Below, in pieces: positions 8,462-17,454 of a stretch of 64,000 nucleotides of DNA. Source of the DNA: Roseovarius litorisediminis (lineage in GTDB: Bacteria > Pseudomonadota > Alphaproteobacteria > Rhodobacterales > Rhodobacteraceae); the NCBI RefSeq assembly GCF_900172295.1, contig NZ_FWFL01000005.1:1-64000 (forward strand), written 5' to 3'. Below the pieces are notes generated by a model. The model was not told the origin of the DNA, searched no databases, and saw only the letters and a program-made list of their open reading frames with translations. The translations under genes were made by a program, and so were the position numbers. How positions within the stretch are numbered: position 1 is the stretch's first letter; each line of letters opens with the position of its first letter.

Positions 8462-9838
8462 CTATTCTGCAGGCAGGCGGTCGGCTTGGTTCCAATTCCC
8501 GCGCGAAGCAGAAATCAGATCCATGCGGACCGCAGCATAATTATCCTGACGTCCGGCCCTTTGCGCCGTACGTTCGCGTAAAATTGCCTCGGCATCCTCC
8601 AAGAACCCACCACGGATCGCGGCGTCAATGGTTAATCTTTCGAATACATCACGCTGAGCGTGGCTACCGCCTGCCATTTGCATGTTATGTCGGGCCCGTC
8701 CAAGATTGTAAAACGCCGTTTTGTAGTCGCCTTCACCAAACGCCTCAAGCCCGGTTGCCGCCGATAGGCCGGGTGTTGCCATTCGCGCCTTCATTTCAGA
8801 TTCCGACGTTGCTTTGGCATCACGGTGCAGCCTTGCCAACATATCTTGAACCGCCTGCTTGCGATCACCGCCAATCAGCGCAAGTAGGTAGTGAAGATCT
8901 GCAAAAACAAGGCAACCATCTTCGGTTCGGCGTTCGGACAAATCCGCCAACTCTTCCCAACGATTCCCCACATCAACGCCTTCCAACTCCAACCGGCTGA
9001 GCAAAGACGTTGCGTTCGATATATCGCGATAATCATCCGTCTGGTCTTTGCGGATTTGGGAATCGTAAAGCGCGAAAACGGTGTCTATCTCGCCCTGATC
9101 CAAGTGCATCAATGCCTTGTGCCACCAGACGTGGTAACGGAAGTTATTGCAGTGGGCCCAGGCGTTTTCACGGCCCGTCAACCAGTCAAGGCCCGCCTTA
9201 GAATTGCCCGTCATGTCGTGTACATGCGCCACCGCATGCAGGCCCCAAGCATCATCAGACACCAGACTAAGACCCATACGCCCCGCTGTTTCTGCCCGCG
9301 CATATTCGCCGGTTTCTTCCAATGAAAACGCGTGGCACCCAAAAAGATAACCCCTCGCCGGATGCTTTGTGTCATAGGCTGTCAGAACCGCCTCGACCGA
9401 CCGGCGCATACCAGCAGAATCTCCCAAGATGAACCTGATGGCGTGGCTGATCTTCATCGCCAACGCATCTTCGGGACAATGTTTAAGGATCGTCTCCATC
9501 TCATGGATGGATCTGCTGGGATGTCCATCCAACCATGCGCCAAGCGCCCGAACATATCCCATTTCACGCTCAGTTTGCGAACTGGCGTCCGCTGCAGCTT
9601 TGGCTGCTACAAATGCGTCTTGTGCGGTTTCTGTCAGTTCCCGACGGCCCAGCATCAGAAAGAAAAGCCCCTTGGTGGCATGCGCCATCGCAAAGTCAGG
9701 CGCTTCCTTCAAGGCGGCCCCCAAATATTCGGGTGTCCTTGCGGCATGGGCAAGGAAAGCCATCACCATCGCATCCCAAGCTTTTGCAGCCTCGGGCGAG
9801 GTGATTGACATTTCATACCCAAATTGATCACTACGCAT
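8462..9838 (-). CDS. TTC38-like tetratricopeptide-repeat protein
   Basis: 458 residues, soluble, no signal peptide. Helical repeats with TPR spacing run through the protein (for example around residues 45-80, 110-140 and 165-200), and the overall length and N-terminus resemble the TTC38 family (human tetratricopeptide repeat protein 38 and bacterial homologues). Function of the family is not established; TPRs usually mediate protein contacts. Lies upstream of opgC on the same strand with a 31-base gap and may share its transcript. Confidence 0.8.
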   Translation of the reverse strand: MRSDQFGYEMSITSPEAAKAWDAMVMAFLAHAARTPEYLGAALKEAPDFAMAHATKGLFFLMLGRRELTETAQDAFVAAKAAADASSQTEREMGYVRALGAWLDGHPSRSIHEMETILKHCPEDALAMKISHAIRFILGDSAGMRRSVEAVLTAYDTKHPARGYLFGCHAFSLEETGEYARAETAGRMGLSLVSDDAWGLHAVAHVHDMTGNSKAGLDWLTGRENAWAHCNNFRYHVWWHKALMHLDQGEIDTVFALYDSQIRKDQTDDYRDISNATSLLSRLELEGVDVGNRWEELADLSERRTEDGCLVFADLHYLLALIGGDRKQAVQDMLARLHRDAKATSESEMKARMATPGLSAATGLEAFGEGDYKTAFYNLGRARHNMQMAGGSHAQRDVFERLTIDAAIRGGFLEDAEAILRERTAQRAGRQDNYAAVRMDLISASRGNWNQADRLPAE

Positions 9839-10047
9839 GGCCCGATTTCCTTTCGGTCGTAAGAATTTCCTAGTCAGCTAGCCCGCTAAGTAACGCCCCA
9901 GCAACAGGCCAGACCCTGTTCTCACCAATACGTTATCGCGACCGTATCAAAGTTGAGAATCCGTTGGCAGCAGTTCCACCAACAGGCGAAGCAATTTCGG
10001 CGTCTTACCGCTTAAATAGCCCTGGCCTTGGCAATTTTGCGCAGTTT

Positions 10048-10518
10048 TCAATCGTTTATCGCCATTTCGGCGACACTATCGAAAATGCCGTCCAGCTCGG
10101 TCGCCAGATCGCGCAGCGCATCCCCGCCCTCGTCAAAATAGGGCAAAAAAACCGCCGTTGGGGTTTTGTAGCTCAGGCTCGCTGTGCCATCGGCGTTTTC
10201 TGTCACATAAAGCCGAATCGGTGCTTCGATGCCCGATGCCACGCTGGCGGCCAGCATTCGACGGGCATAATCGTTGCGATAAAGCCCGAAAACCCGGTTA
10301 CCTAGTATTTCGTGGCCCTGCGATCGCGCCCCATCGGATGCGCTGGCTTGGGTAACGACGGCAATTGGCGCTTTTTTCACCGCCGCACGCACTGCACCAA
10401 CCAACTCGTCGAAACTTTTCCCAGTATCATGTATGACCCAACCCTCGCGGGTCTCTAGCGCCGAAGCGAGCGCCGCAGTCACAGTTATCAGGGCTGAAAT
10501 CAGCAGTAGACGCACCAT
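10048..10518 (-). CDS. Exported DUF302 protein
   Basis: 156 residues, Sec signal peptide 1-20 ending Ala-Leu-Ala. The mature part fits the DUF302 fold, with His-Asp-Thr-Gly-Lys-Ser-Phe-Asp-Glu at the start and a GNRVFGLYRNDYARRML segment. DUF302 proteins are small beta-barrel-like proteins of unknown function, sometimes near redox or thiosulfate genes. No operon partner: 209 bases separate it from the TPR gene and 85 from the CoA-transferase gene upstream. Confidence 0.85.
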   Translation of the reverse strand: MVRLLLISALITVTAALASALETREGWVIHDTGKSFDELVGAVRAAVKKAPIAVVTQASASDGARSQGHEILGNRVFGLYRNDYARRMLAASVASGIEAPIRLYVTENADGTASLSYKTPTAVFLPYFDEGGDALRDLATELDGIFDSVAEMAIND

Positions 10519-10603
10519 GAAAACACCTTTTGTTTACCAACTGTTAATGCTCGAACGGTCGTTCAGGCAAATCACTATGGCGCGAGGATTTGTTGCGGCG
10601 CCC

Positions 10604-11782
10604 TTAGTCGCCCTCTTTGAGATCGTTCAGCACAGCCTTGGTATCCGCCCCCAGGGACGGCGGTGCGCAGCGGTAGCTGACAGGGGTCCGGGAAAACTTC
10701 AGCGGGTTACCCAGCAATTCGACTTCGCCCTTGCCGGTTTGCGGCGCAGGCATGGAAATTGTCATTTCTCGGGCCGCCGCCTGATCCGAGCGCAACGCCC
10801 CTTCCAGAGTATTGACCGGCCCAACCGGCACCTTGCGTATCTCAAGCCCTTCAATCACAGCGGTCGTGGTCAGCCCACGCAAAACCTCGGAAATCATCGG
10901 TACCAGGATTTCGCGATTGCTGAGCCTTGCGGTATTGGTTGCAAATCGTGGGTCGGTGGCCCAATCGGGCTTACCAATAAAGTCGCAGAACCTAGTGTAT
11001 TGGCTATCATTACCCACCGCGACAATCACATAGCCATCGCTGGTTTCAAACACCTGATAAGGCACGATATTGGGGTGCGCATTGCCTGCCCGCGTCGGCA
11101 CATTTCCTGAGGTCAGGTAATTCAGACCCTGGTTGATCAACCAGGACATCTGCGTATCCACCAGAGCCAGATCAATATGTTGGCCCTCACCTGTCGCATC
11201 CCTGTGTCTGAGGGCTGCCAGAATGCCCACCGTCGCATAAAGCCCGCAGACCACATCGGCAATGCCAACACCCACTTTCATCGGCTCTCGCCCTGCCTCG
11301 CCGGTAATGCTCATGATTCCGCCAAAACCCTGTGCCATCAGATCATAGCCCGGCTTTTCGCGGTTCGGTCCGGTCTGCCCAAATCCCGAAATTGAGCAAT
11401 AAACCAGTCCGGGATAGGCTGCGCAAAGCGTATCATGGTCCAGCCCGTATTTCTTCAGGCCGTCCGGTTTGAAATTTTCGATCACCACATCAGCACGGCC
11501 TGCCAGTTTGAACAGCGCTTTTTGCCCCTCTGGGTCGGTCAGATCGACCACCACGGATTTCTTGTTGCGGTTGGCGCACATGAAATAAGCCGAAAGGTCC
11601 GTGGGATTGCCGTTTGCGTCCATCGCAAAGGGAGGGCCCCAGCTGCGCGTGTCATCGCCCTGTTCGGGGCTTTCAATCTTGATCACCTCTGCCCCTAGAT
11701 CACCCAATAGCTGGGTACAGGTCGGCCCAGCCAAAATGCGGCTTAGGTCAAGGATCACAAGGCCATCAAGGGGTCCGGTCAT
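10604..11782 (-). CDS. CaiB/BaiF (family III) CoA-transferase
   Basis: 392 residues. Starts with the family signature DLSRILAGP at 12-20, and has RNKKSVVVDL near 72-81 and the catalytic Asp candidate at about 176 in ADVVCG. Family III enzymes move CoA between carboxylic acids through an aspartyl-CoA anhydride. Substrates cannot be read from sequence. It follows the ThDP enzyme with a 12-base gap, so the pair probably acts in one degradation route; the frc/oxc pairing for oxalate is the known parallel, but the ThDP partner here does not look like oxalyl-CoA decarboxylase. Confidence 0.92.
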   Translation of the reverse strand: MTGPLDGLVILDLSRILAGPTCTQLLGDLGAEVIKIESPEQGDDTRSWGPPFAMDANGNPTDLSAYFMCANRNKKSVVVDLTDPEGQKALFKLAGRADVVIENFKPDGLKKYGLDHDTLCAAYPGLVYCSISGFGQTGPNREKPGYDLMAQGFGGIMSITGEAGREPMKVGVGIADVVCGLYATVGILAALRHRDATGEGQHIDLALVDTQMSWLINQGLNYLTSGNVPTRAGNAHPNIVPYQVFETSDGYVIVAVGNDSQYTRFCDFIGKPDWATDPRFATNTARLSNREILVPMISEVLRGLTTTAVIEGLEIRKVPVGPVNTLEGALRSDQAAAREMTISMPAPQTGKGEVELLGNPLKFSRTPVSYRCAPPSLGADTKAVLNDLKEGD

Positions 11783-11794
11783 GGGTCAAATCTT

Positions 11795-13432
11795 TCAGAT
11801 ACGTTTATCATAGGCGCCACGCTCAATCTCGGCAGCAATCACGGTGAAACGGTCAGCCACCAGTGCGCTTTGAAGGGCAGCTCGCAATTCGCCCCGCGAA
11901 CGGACTGTCACGCCGTTACCCCCAAAGGCCTTTCCGATAGCTTCAAAGTCGTGATGACCGAAATCAACCGCAGCATTTGGTAGTTGCCTTTCGCGCTGTT
12001 TTTTCTCAATCAGCGAAAGGCTGGCATCAACAAACACCACGAATATAACCGGCAGGTTCAGGTCAGCCACAGTCGACAGCTCCCCGGCGACCATCAGGAA
12101 CCCGGCATCGCCTGAAAAGCTGACAACCGGGCGCTTGGGATCAGCCAGTTTCGCCCCAATTGCCAGCGGCACAGCACAGCCCATCGTGCAAAGCGCCGAA
12201 GATTGCAGCAGCCCACGTGGCTCAAGCGTCGTCCACATCTGTGATAACAGAATCCGATGCGCACCGCTGTCGACGGTAGCAACCGTTTCTTCTGGCAAAA
12301 CCTTTCGGCATTCATCCACGGCAGCGGTTGCACCCCAGCTCTGGTCGGTTGGAAAGGCTTTGATAAGTTGAGATTTAACAGTCTCTAACTCTCCACCAAC
12401 CCATGTATTGCGCGGAGCAACCCCATCGGCCAGCCGGCGCAGCGTCGCGCCGCTGTGGCCGACAAAGTTTGTCGTCGCCTGATGCATGTACTGGTGGTTG
12501 GGTACAGCCGCGATGTCGATCACATTTACTTTTGCCGGATCCCAGATTTCACGCCAGCCCGGGCGCATCTCGATCGGGTCATAGCCCACGCAAAGGATCA
12601 GATCGGCCTTTTCTACAAATGGCACCAGCACCTTGTCGGCCAGCGGAGACAACCCTGCCCCGCCCAGGGCCATGGGATGCATCTCGTCCAGCACGCCCTT
12701 GGCTTTGTAGGTCGTGATTACCGGAATACGATGGGTCTCGGCCACCTGCCGGATATCCTCTCCCGAGGCTTCGTTCATCGCATCAAGACCTACGATCATA
12801 ACCGGCCGTTCCGCTGCCCCCAGCCAGCTGCGGGCGGCCTCAAGCGCCGCACCATCTGCAGGTACCATTGGTTCTGCCACTGGGCGTCTGCGCAAACTGG
12901 ATAGTGTAACCTGAGCATCCGCCACCTCAATCGGTACATCGATATGCACCGGCCCAGGCCGGCCTTCGATGGCAATAGTTACTGCCTTATCCGCCACAAT
13001 ATCTGCGCCCTTGGCGGTCATCCGGAATGTTGCTTTCGTAATCGGGGCCAGAACCTTCTGATGGTCCAACACCTGATGCGTATACGTCAGCGCCTCGTCT
13101 TCTTCGACACAGCCTGACAAGACAATAAGCGGCACCCGATCCTGATACGCGTTGGCAATCGCATTTACCCCGTTAAGCACGCCGGGACCTAAGGTAGCAA
13201 TCAATATTCCCGGCGTACCGGTGCGGTGCCAGACCCCTTCGGCCATGAAAGCTGCGGCATTTTCATGACGCGCCAGCACACATTCGATCCCGGCCTTTTG
13301 CAGCGCATCCACCACTGTCAGCACCTCACCGCCCGGCATCCCAAATGCGTGGCGGCATCCGGCCTCGTACAGGCGACGGGCCAGAAAATCGGCCGCGCGG
13401 GCCGTGAGGGGTGAATGTGTCTGATCGGCCAT
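11795..13432 (-). CDS. ThDP-dependent acetolactate-synthase-like enzyme
   Basis: 545 residues from ATG 13432. Three-domain ThDP enzyme: N-terminal pyrimidine domain with FGMPGGE and the catalytic Glu in RHENAAAFMAEG, central FAD-like domain, and C-terminal pyrophosphate domain. The usual GDG...NN motif reads Gly-Asp-Ala ... Val-Asp: the first Asn is Val and the metal-binding Asn is Asp. No regulatory small subunit follows, so it is not a classical biosynthetic ALS. Probably a decarboxylase or lyase acting on a 2-oxo acid, paired with the downstream CoA-transferase. Confidence 0.88.
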   Translation of the reverse strand: MADQTHSPLTARAADFLARRLYEAGCRHAFGMPGGEVLTVVDALQKAGIECVLARHENAAAFMAEGVWHRTGTPGILIATLGPGVLNGVNAIANAYQDRVPLIVLSGCVEEDEALTYTHQVLDHQKVLAPITKATFRMTAKGADIVADKAVTIAIEGRPGPVHIDVPIEVADAQVTLSSLRRRPVAEPMVPADGAALEAARSWLGAAERPVMIVGLDAMNEASGEDIRQVAETHRIPVITTYKAKGVLDEMHPMALGGAGLSPLADKVLVPFVEKADLILCVGYDPIEMRPGWREIWDPAKVNVIDIAAVPNHQYMHQATTNFVGHSGATLRRLADGVAPRNTWVGGELETVKSQLIKAFPTDQSWGATAAVDECRKVLPEETVATVDSGAHRILLSQMWTTLEPRGLLQSSALCTMGCAVPLAIGAKLADPKRPVVSFSGDAGFLMVAGELSTVADLNLPVIFVVFVDASLSLIEKKQRERQLPNAAVDFGHHDFEAIGKAFGGNGVTVRSRGELRAALQSALVADRFTVIAAEIERGAYDKRI

Positions 13433-13642
13433 TGGTGTATAAATCCAGTAAATCCTGCTTTGCTTTGTGGCCGAGCCTTTCTGTGACCGCAAGCATCTTT
13501 GCGTCAATGCGCGGCACAGGTCTTATTCCTGAATTGGAATCAACATCTTGAGAAGGCGATGAAAAAGCATTAGGTCAAGCTTCGGTAGGAATGCATTCCA
13601 GCACCCTCTTTTTGGGTTCCATTTCCTCCGGGAAAGGATCAC

Positions 13643-14254
13643 ATGGCAAACCATCTTTATAAAAATGACCTGCCGGACGGGTTGGACCTTGGACCGGTCG
13701 TGGCGATAGACTGTGAAACCATGGGGCTAAACCCGCATCGCGACCGACTTTGTGTCGTACAGATGTCGGGTGGCGACGGTAATGCGCATTTGGTGCAGTT
13801 TGAGAAAGACCAGACAAGCGCGCCCAATTTGGCGGCCATGCTGGAAAATCCCGAAGTCCTGAAGCTTTTTCATTTTGGCAGATTTGACATTGCTGCAATG
13901 TACAATGCTATTGGCGCTCTTGCGGCACCGGTTTATTGCACCAAGATCGCCAGCAAGCTGATCCGCACTTATACTGATCGCCATGGCCTGAAGTTTCTGC
14001 TGCAAGAACTTCTGCATGTAGACGTCTCGAAGCAGCAGCAATCGTCTGATTGGGGCGCTGAAACTCTTACCGAAGCCCAACTTGAATATGCTGCCTCGGA
14101 TGTTCTTTATCTGCACCGGTTACGTGACGAGCTTAACCGTCGTCTTGTCCGTGAAGGTCGTCTGGAACTAGCGCAGTCCTGTTTCGATTTTCTGCCGGCA
14201 CGAGCAAAACTTGATCTAGCTGGCTGGCCCGAGACAGACATCTTCGCACACTAA
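13643..14254 (+). CDS. rnd: Short ribonuclease D, DEDDy 3'-5' exonuclease
   Basis: 203 residues, only the exonuclease domain; E. coli RNase D has about 375 residues with two HRDC domains, and this short form is usual in alphaproteobacteria. Exo I motif AIDCETMGL (Asp23, Glu25), Exo II around Phe-His-Phe-Gly-Arg-Phe-Asp, and Exo III YAASDVLYL (Tyr and Asp of the DEDDy type). Trims 3' ends of structured RNAs. Its TAA overlaps the lptC ATG (TAATG), so it is translationally linked to the LPS export genes. Confidence 0.93.
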   Translation: MANHLYKNDLPDGLDLGPVVAIDCETMGLNPHRDRLCVVQMSGGDGNAHLVQFEKDQTSAPNLAAMLENPEVLKLFHFGRFDIAAMYNAIGALAAPVYCTKIASKLIRTYTDRHGLKFLLQELLHVDVSKQQQSSDWGAETLTEAQLEYAASDVLYLHRLRDELNRRLVREGRLELAQSCFDFLPARAKLDLAGWPETDIFAH

Positions 14255-14868
14255 TGGCTGCGTCAGACAATTTCCACTCGCGCCTTGTGGCCTGGATGAA
14301 GATCATCCTGCCCCTGGCCGCGCTTGGGTTGTTGTCCACGCTTTTTCTAATCTCACGTAACTTTGATCCGACGAAATCTGTCCCAGTCGCCCAGATTGAT
14401 CTTGAACGGCGCGCACATGAACAGGGTGCTACAAATCCTGTATTTGCAGGCGTCACGAGTAGTGGAGATCAGGTTATGTTTCGGGCAAAAAGCGCACAAC
14501 CAGACCAGTCTGATCCGGCACATCTGAAAGCCAAAGTTGTCACTGCACAAATGAAACTGATTGCTGGTACGGTTATTGATATAACTTCTGAAAGCGCTGA
14601 TATGAATCAGGAAAGAGGCACAGCAGATCTGGAAGGCAACGTTCATATAACCACTACAACCGGTTATGTCGTCGACACCGACTATCTGAAGACGCGCATT
14701 GATTTGCTTTACGCCGAGACCCCTGGGCCGGTGTCGGGGAATGGTCCACCCGGAGATCTGGCTGCGGGACGGATGGTATTGAAAACCGATGAAATTTCTG
14801 GTGAGCCACAATTGCTTTTCACTGACGGAGTCAAACTGCTATACAAACCCGGTAAGTCCAAGGAATGA
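14254..14868 (+). CDS. lptC: LPS export protein LptC
   Basis: 204 residues with one N-terminal membrane anchor (about 12-34) and a periplasmic beta-jellyroll with repeated short strands such as the Gly-Thr-Ala-Asp-Leu-Glu-Gly-Asn segment. LptC links the LptBFG transporter to the LptA bridge that carries LPS to the outer membrane. Position, directly before lptA and lptB, supports the call, since LptC sequences are poorly conserved. Overlaps lptA by ATGA. Confidence 0.88.
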   Translation: MAASDNFHSRLVAWMKIILPLAALGLLSTLFLISRNFDPTKSVPVAQIDLERRAHEQGATNPVFAGVTSSGDQVMFRAKSAQPDQSDPAHLKAKVVTAQMKLIAGTVIDITSESADMNQERGTADLEGNVHITTTTGYVVDTDYLKTRIDLLYAETPGPVSGNGPPGDLAAGRMVLKTDEISGEPQLLFTDGVKLLYKPGKSKE

Positions 14869-15362
14869 ATGCCGTGCCAAGATTTTTGAAGCTCGCCACC
14901 TGGCTGGTTTTGTCTTTTTTACCCGTCGTTTCAATGGCTCAGGGTGCACAAGTCGCATTTGGAAGCGCGCAGCAAGACAGCAGCCTACCGGTTGAAGTCA
15001 CCGCTGATAATCTGAACGTAAACCAGAATGACGGCACAGCCGTGTTCACCGGAAATGTCCTGATTGGGCAGGGTCAGATGCGTTTGTCCGCCCCCCGCGT
15101 TTTGGTGGTCTACCTAGAAGACCAGAGCGGCATCGAAAGCCTGGAGGCAACAGGAGGCGTAATTCTTGTCAGTGGCGAAGATGCTGCGGAATCTGCGCGA
15201 GCAGACTATAATATCATCACAGGTTTGATCGAAATGCAGGGCGATGTGCTGCTGGTTCAGGGGACCAGCGCGCTGACCGGGGACAAGATGTTTGTTGATA
15301 CCAAAGCCGGAACCGCTCGTGTAACAGGACGGGTAAAAACAGTGCTGCAGCCTAAGAATTGA
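14865..15362 (+). CDS. lptA: Periplasmic LPS-bridge protein LptA
   Basis: 165 residues, signal peptide 1-24 ending Met-Ala-Gln-Gly. Mature OstA-like beta-jellyroll beginning VEVTADNLNVNQNDGTAVFT, the typical LptA/OstA strand pattern. LptA monomers stack into the periplasmic bridge carrying LPS from LptC to LptD. Starts inside the last codons of lptC (ATGA) and is followed 3 bases later by lptB, giving one co-translated unit. Confidence 0.92.
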   Translation: MNAVPRFLKLATWLVLSFLPVVSMAQGAQVAFGSAQQDSSLPVEVTADNLNVNQNDGTAVFTGNVLIGQGQMRLSAPRVLVVYLEDQSGIESLEATGGVILVSGEDAAESARADYNIITGLIEMQGDVLLVQGTSALTGDKMFVDTKAGTARVTGRVKTVLQPKN

Positions 15363-15365
15363 ACG

Positions 15366-16124
15366 ATGTCCAAACCCAATCTGCATATCGCTCATGAAAG
15401 CACTGGACTCAAGGTTGAGAACCTGCGGAAAAGCTATAAAAAGCGCATCGTTATCCGCGATGTCTCGCTCAACCTTCAGCAGGGCGAGGTCGTGGCGCTG
15501 CTAGGTCCCAACGGGTCTGGTAAAACAACAACCTTCTACGCGATTGCAGGGCTTATTTATCCCGAAGGCGGCCATGTTCTGATAGATGGACGTGACGTTA
15601 CAAATCTGCCGATGTATCGCCGCGCCAAGATGGGCATTGGGTATCTACCACAGGAAATGTCCATTTTTCGTGGCATGTCGGTGGAAGATAATATCATGGC
15701 TATCCTCGATATTTCGGTTTCGGACCGGCACAAGCGCCGCGAGCGGCTGGAAGAGTTGCTTTCCGAATTCTCTATCGAACACCTGCGCCGCGCGCCGGCC
15801 CTGGCTTTGTCCGGCGGTGAGCGTCGACGCGTTGAAATTGCCCGTTGTCTTGCCGCGCACCCCAAATATTTGCTACTTGATGAACCCTTTGCAGGTGTAG
15901 ATCCGATTTCAGTTGGTGACATTCGCCATTTGGTTGCGGATTTGAAGAAACGCGGGATTGGCGTTTTAATCACCGATCACAATGTTCGCGAGACGCTTGA
16001 GATCGTGGATCGCGCTTATATTCTCCACGATGGGCAGGTCCTGATGTCCGGTACTCCCAGCGAAGTGGTGGAAAACGAAAACGTGCGTCGCGTATATCTG
16101 GGCGATAATTTCCGCATTTCTTAA
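15366..16124 (+). CDS. lptB: LPS export ABC transporter ATPase LptB
   Basis: 252 residues, complete ABC ATPase: Walker [10 protein letters not shown] near 44-52, Q-loop Leu-Pro-Gln-Glu, signature [14 protein letters not shown], Walker [13 protein letters not shown], and the switch His in ITDHNVRE. The last two match LptB closely. It powers extraction of LPS from the inner membrane with LptF and LptG, which are not in this window. N-terminal extension of about 14 residues before the domain is somewhat longer than in E. coli. Confidence 0.96.
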   Translation: MSKPNLHIAHESTGLKVENLRKSYKKRIVIRDVSLNLQQGEVVALLGPNGSGKTTTFYAIAGLIYPEGGHVLIDGRDVTNLPMYRRAKMGIGYLPQEMSIFRGMSVEDNIMAILDISVSDRHKRRERLEELLSEFSIEHLRRAPALALSGGERRRVEIARCLAAHPKYLLLDEPFAGVDPISVGDIRHLVADLKKRGIGVLITDHNVRETLEIVDRAYILHDGQVLMSGTPSEVVENENVRRVYLGDNFRIS

Positions 16125-16165
16125 ATCAGCTTTTTGCACGCATTTCCTTGCGTATTACCACCAAT

Positions 16166-16204
16166 CCCCATTGACAATGGCCGCTGAAAACGCGTCAATT
16201 GGGG
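16166..16204. repeat. Imperfect inverted repeat upstream of hpf
   Basis: CCCCATTGAC at 16166-16175 faces GTCAATTGGGG at 16194-16204, complementary apart from one extra T, with an 18-base spacer. It lies 42 bases after lptB in the 243-base gap before hpf. There is no U-run, so it is not a clear terminator; it could be an operator or a transcript hairpin. Confidence 0.5.
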
Positions 16205-16367
16205 TATGACATTTGTGGACTTCGTACTGTTCTTGCAGTGGCCCTCTTTCACCGGGTCCGGCTTTGGACAAACTAGACAAATGTCTTTTTTCAGCATTCG
16301 GGATTAACGGCAGCCGCGGCGCTTTTGCGACCCAATGCCACCCGGTTTGTCAAATGAAGGAGACAAG

Positions 16368-16931
16368 ATGCGCTACCAAATCAGTGGAAAGCAGATCGAT
16401 ATTGGCGAAGCCCTGCAGACACATGTGAAAGATGAACTTGGCGCTGCAGTGGCCAAATATGCCGAGCGACCCACCGATGCACATGTAATCTTTTCAAAGA
16501 ATGCCAGCGAATTCGTCTGCGAAGCCATTGTGCATCTGTCAACCGGCCTGACCGCTCAGGCTAGTGCAAAGGCACATGAAATCTACGCGGCCTTCGACGG
16601 GTGTCGTGAGAAAATGGAAAAGCAACTGCGCCGGTATAAGCGTCGACTTAAAGACCACCACCGTGACCGTTCTGAGCCGGTTGAACTTTCCGGAGCTTCC
16701 TCTTATATCCTCGCCTCAGAAAGCGAAGGCGCAGAATCAGAGCCCGAAAGCCTGCAGCCGATCATCGTTGCGGAGATGGAGACAAAAATTCCCTCTCTCT
16801 CGGTCGGTGAAGCGGTGATGCAAATGGAATTGGCAGGGGCCCCGGTACTCGTCTTTCGTAAGGAAGGGAATGACGGATTGAACGTTGTTTATCGTCGTGA
16901 TGACGGCAACATCGGCTGGATCGATCCGTAA
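16368..16931 (+). CDS. hpf: Long-form ribosome hibernation promoting factor
   Basis: 187 residues from ATG 16368, preceded by AAGGAGA; an upstream in-frame ATG lacks a site. N-terminal S30AE domain (about 1-105: MRYQISGKQIDIGEALQ onward, with the basic RRYKRRLKDHHRDR stretch) and a C-terminal dimerisation domain (about 130-187, ending in the Arg-Arg-Asp-Asp-Gly-Asn-Ile-Gly-Trp-Ile motif). Long HPF both inactivates and dimerises ribosomes into 100S particles in slow growth. Sits between lptB and ptsN, a common arrangement in this group. Confidence 0.95.
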   Translation: MRYQISGKQIDIGEALQTHVKDELGAAVAKYAERPTDAHVIFSKNASEFVCEAIVHLSTGLTAQASAKAHEIYAAFDGCREKMEKQLRRYKRRLKDHHRDRSEPVELSGASSYILASESEGAESEPESLQPIIVAEMETKIPSLSVGEAVMQMELAGAPVLVFRKEGNDGLNVVYRRDDGNIGWIDP

Positions 16932-16982
16932 AGCGGGGCGCAAGGCACAAAGGTGCCAAACCTGTCGGAGCGGTTAAAATAG

Positions 16983-17447
16983 ATGGAACTTTCTATGATC
17001 CTCAAACCTGGGGCTGTTCGGGTGCTTTCTGCTGTCTCCAGCAAAAAACGCCTAATGCACGAATTGGGGGGAATCGCCGAATCTGTCTATGGCGTCGACC
17101 ATTCCGCAGCGGTCGAAGCCCTACAAGAGCGCGAAAGCCTAGGTCCAACTGGCGTTGGCCATGGCGTTGCCTTGCCGCATGCCCGGATTGACGGTTTGGC
17201 CGAAGTTGTCGGCGCATTGGTTTTGCTGGAAACACCGATTGATTTTGATTCTGTGGACAGGCAGCCGGTAGATTTGGCATTTGCGCTTTTTGCGCCGCGT
17301 GACGCAGGTGTTGAACACCTCAAGGCGCTTGCGCTGGTATCGCGGACACTTCGGGATCCGTCTGTTTGCGCGAAGTTGCGTTCAAACACCAACCCGGCGA
17401 CGCTTTACACTATCGTGACCGAAGCTCAGGCCGCTCAGGCGGCTTGA
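16983..17447 (+). CDS. ptsN: Nitrogen PTS enzyme EIIA(Ntr)
   Basis: 154 residues, one PTS EIIA type-2 domain. The phosphorylated histidine is His66 in GHGVALPHARID. In the nitrogen PTS (EI-Ntr, NPr, EIIA-Ntr) it does not move sugars but regulates potassium transport, stress responses and carbon/nitrogen balance according to its phosphorylation state. Follows hpf by 51 bases on the same strand, the classic hpf-ptsN pairing. Convergent with the sulfotransferase gene, 7 bases apart. Confidence 0.95.
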   Translation: MELSMILKPGAVRVLSAVSSKKRLMHELGGIAESVYGVDHSAAVEALQERESLGPTGVGHGVALPHARIDGLAEVVGALVLLETPIDFDSVDRQPVDLAFALFAPRDAGVEHLKALALVSRTLRDPSVCAKLRSNTNPATLYTIVTEAQAAQAA

Positions 17448-17454
17448 GCCTTCG

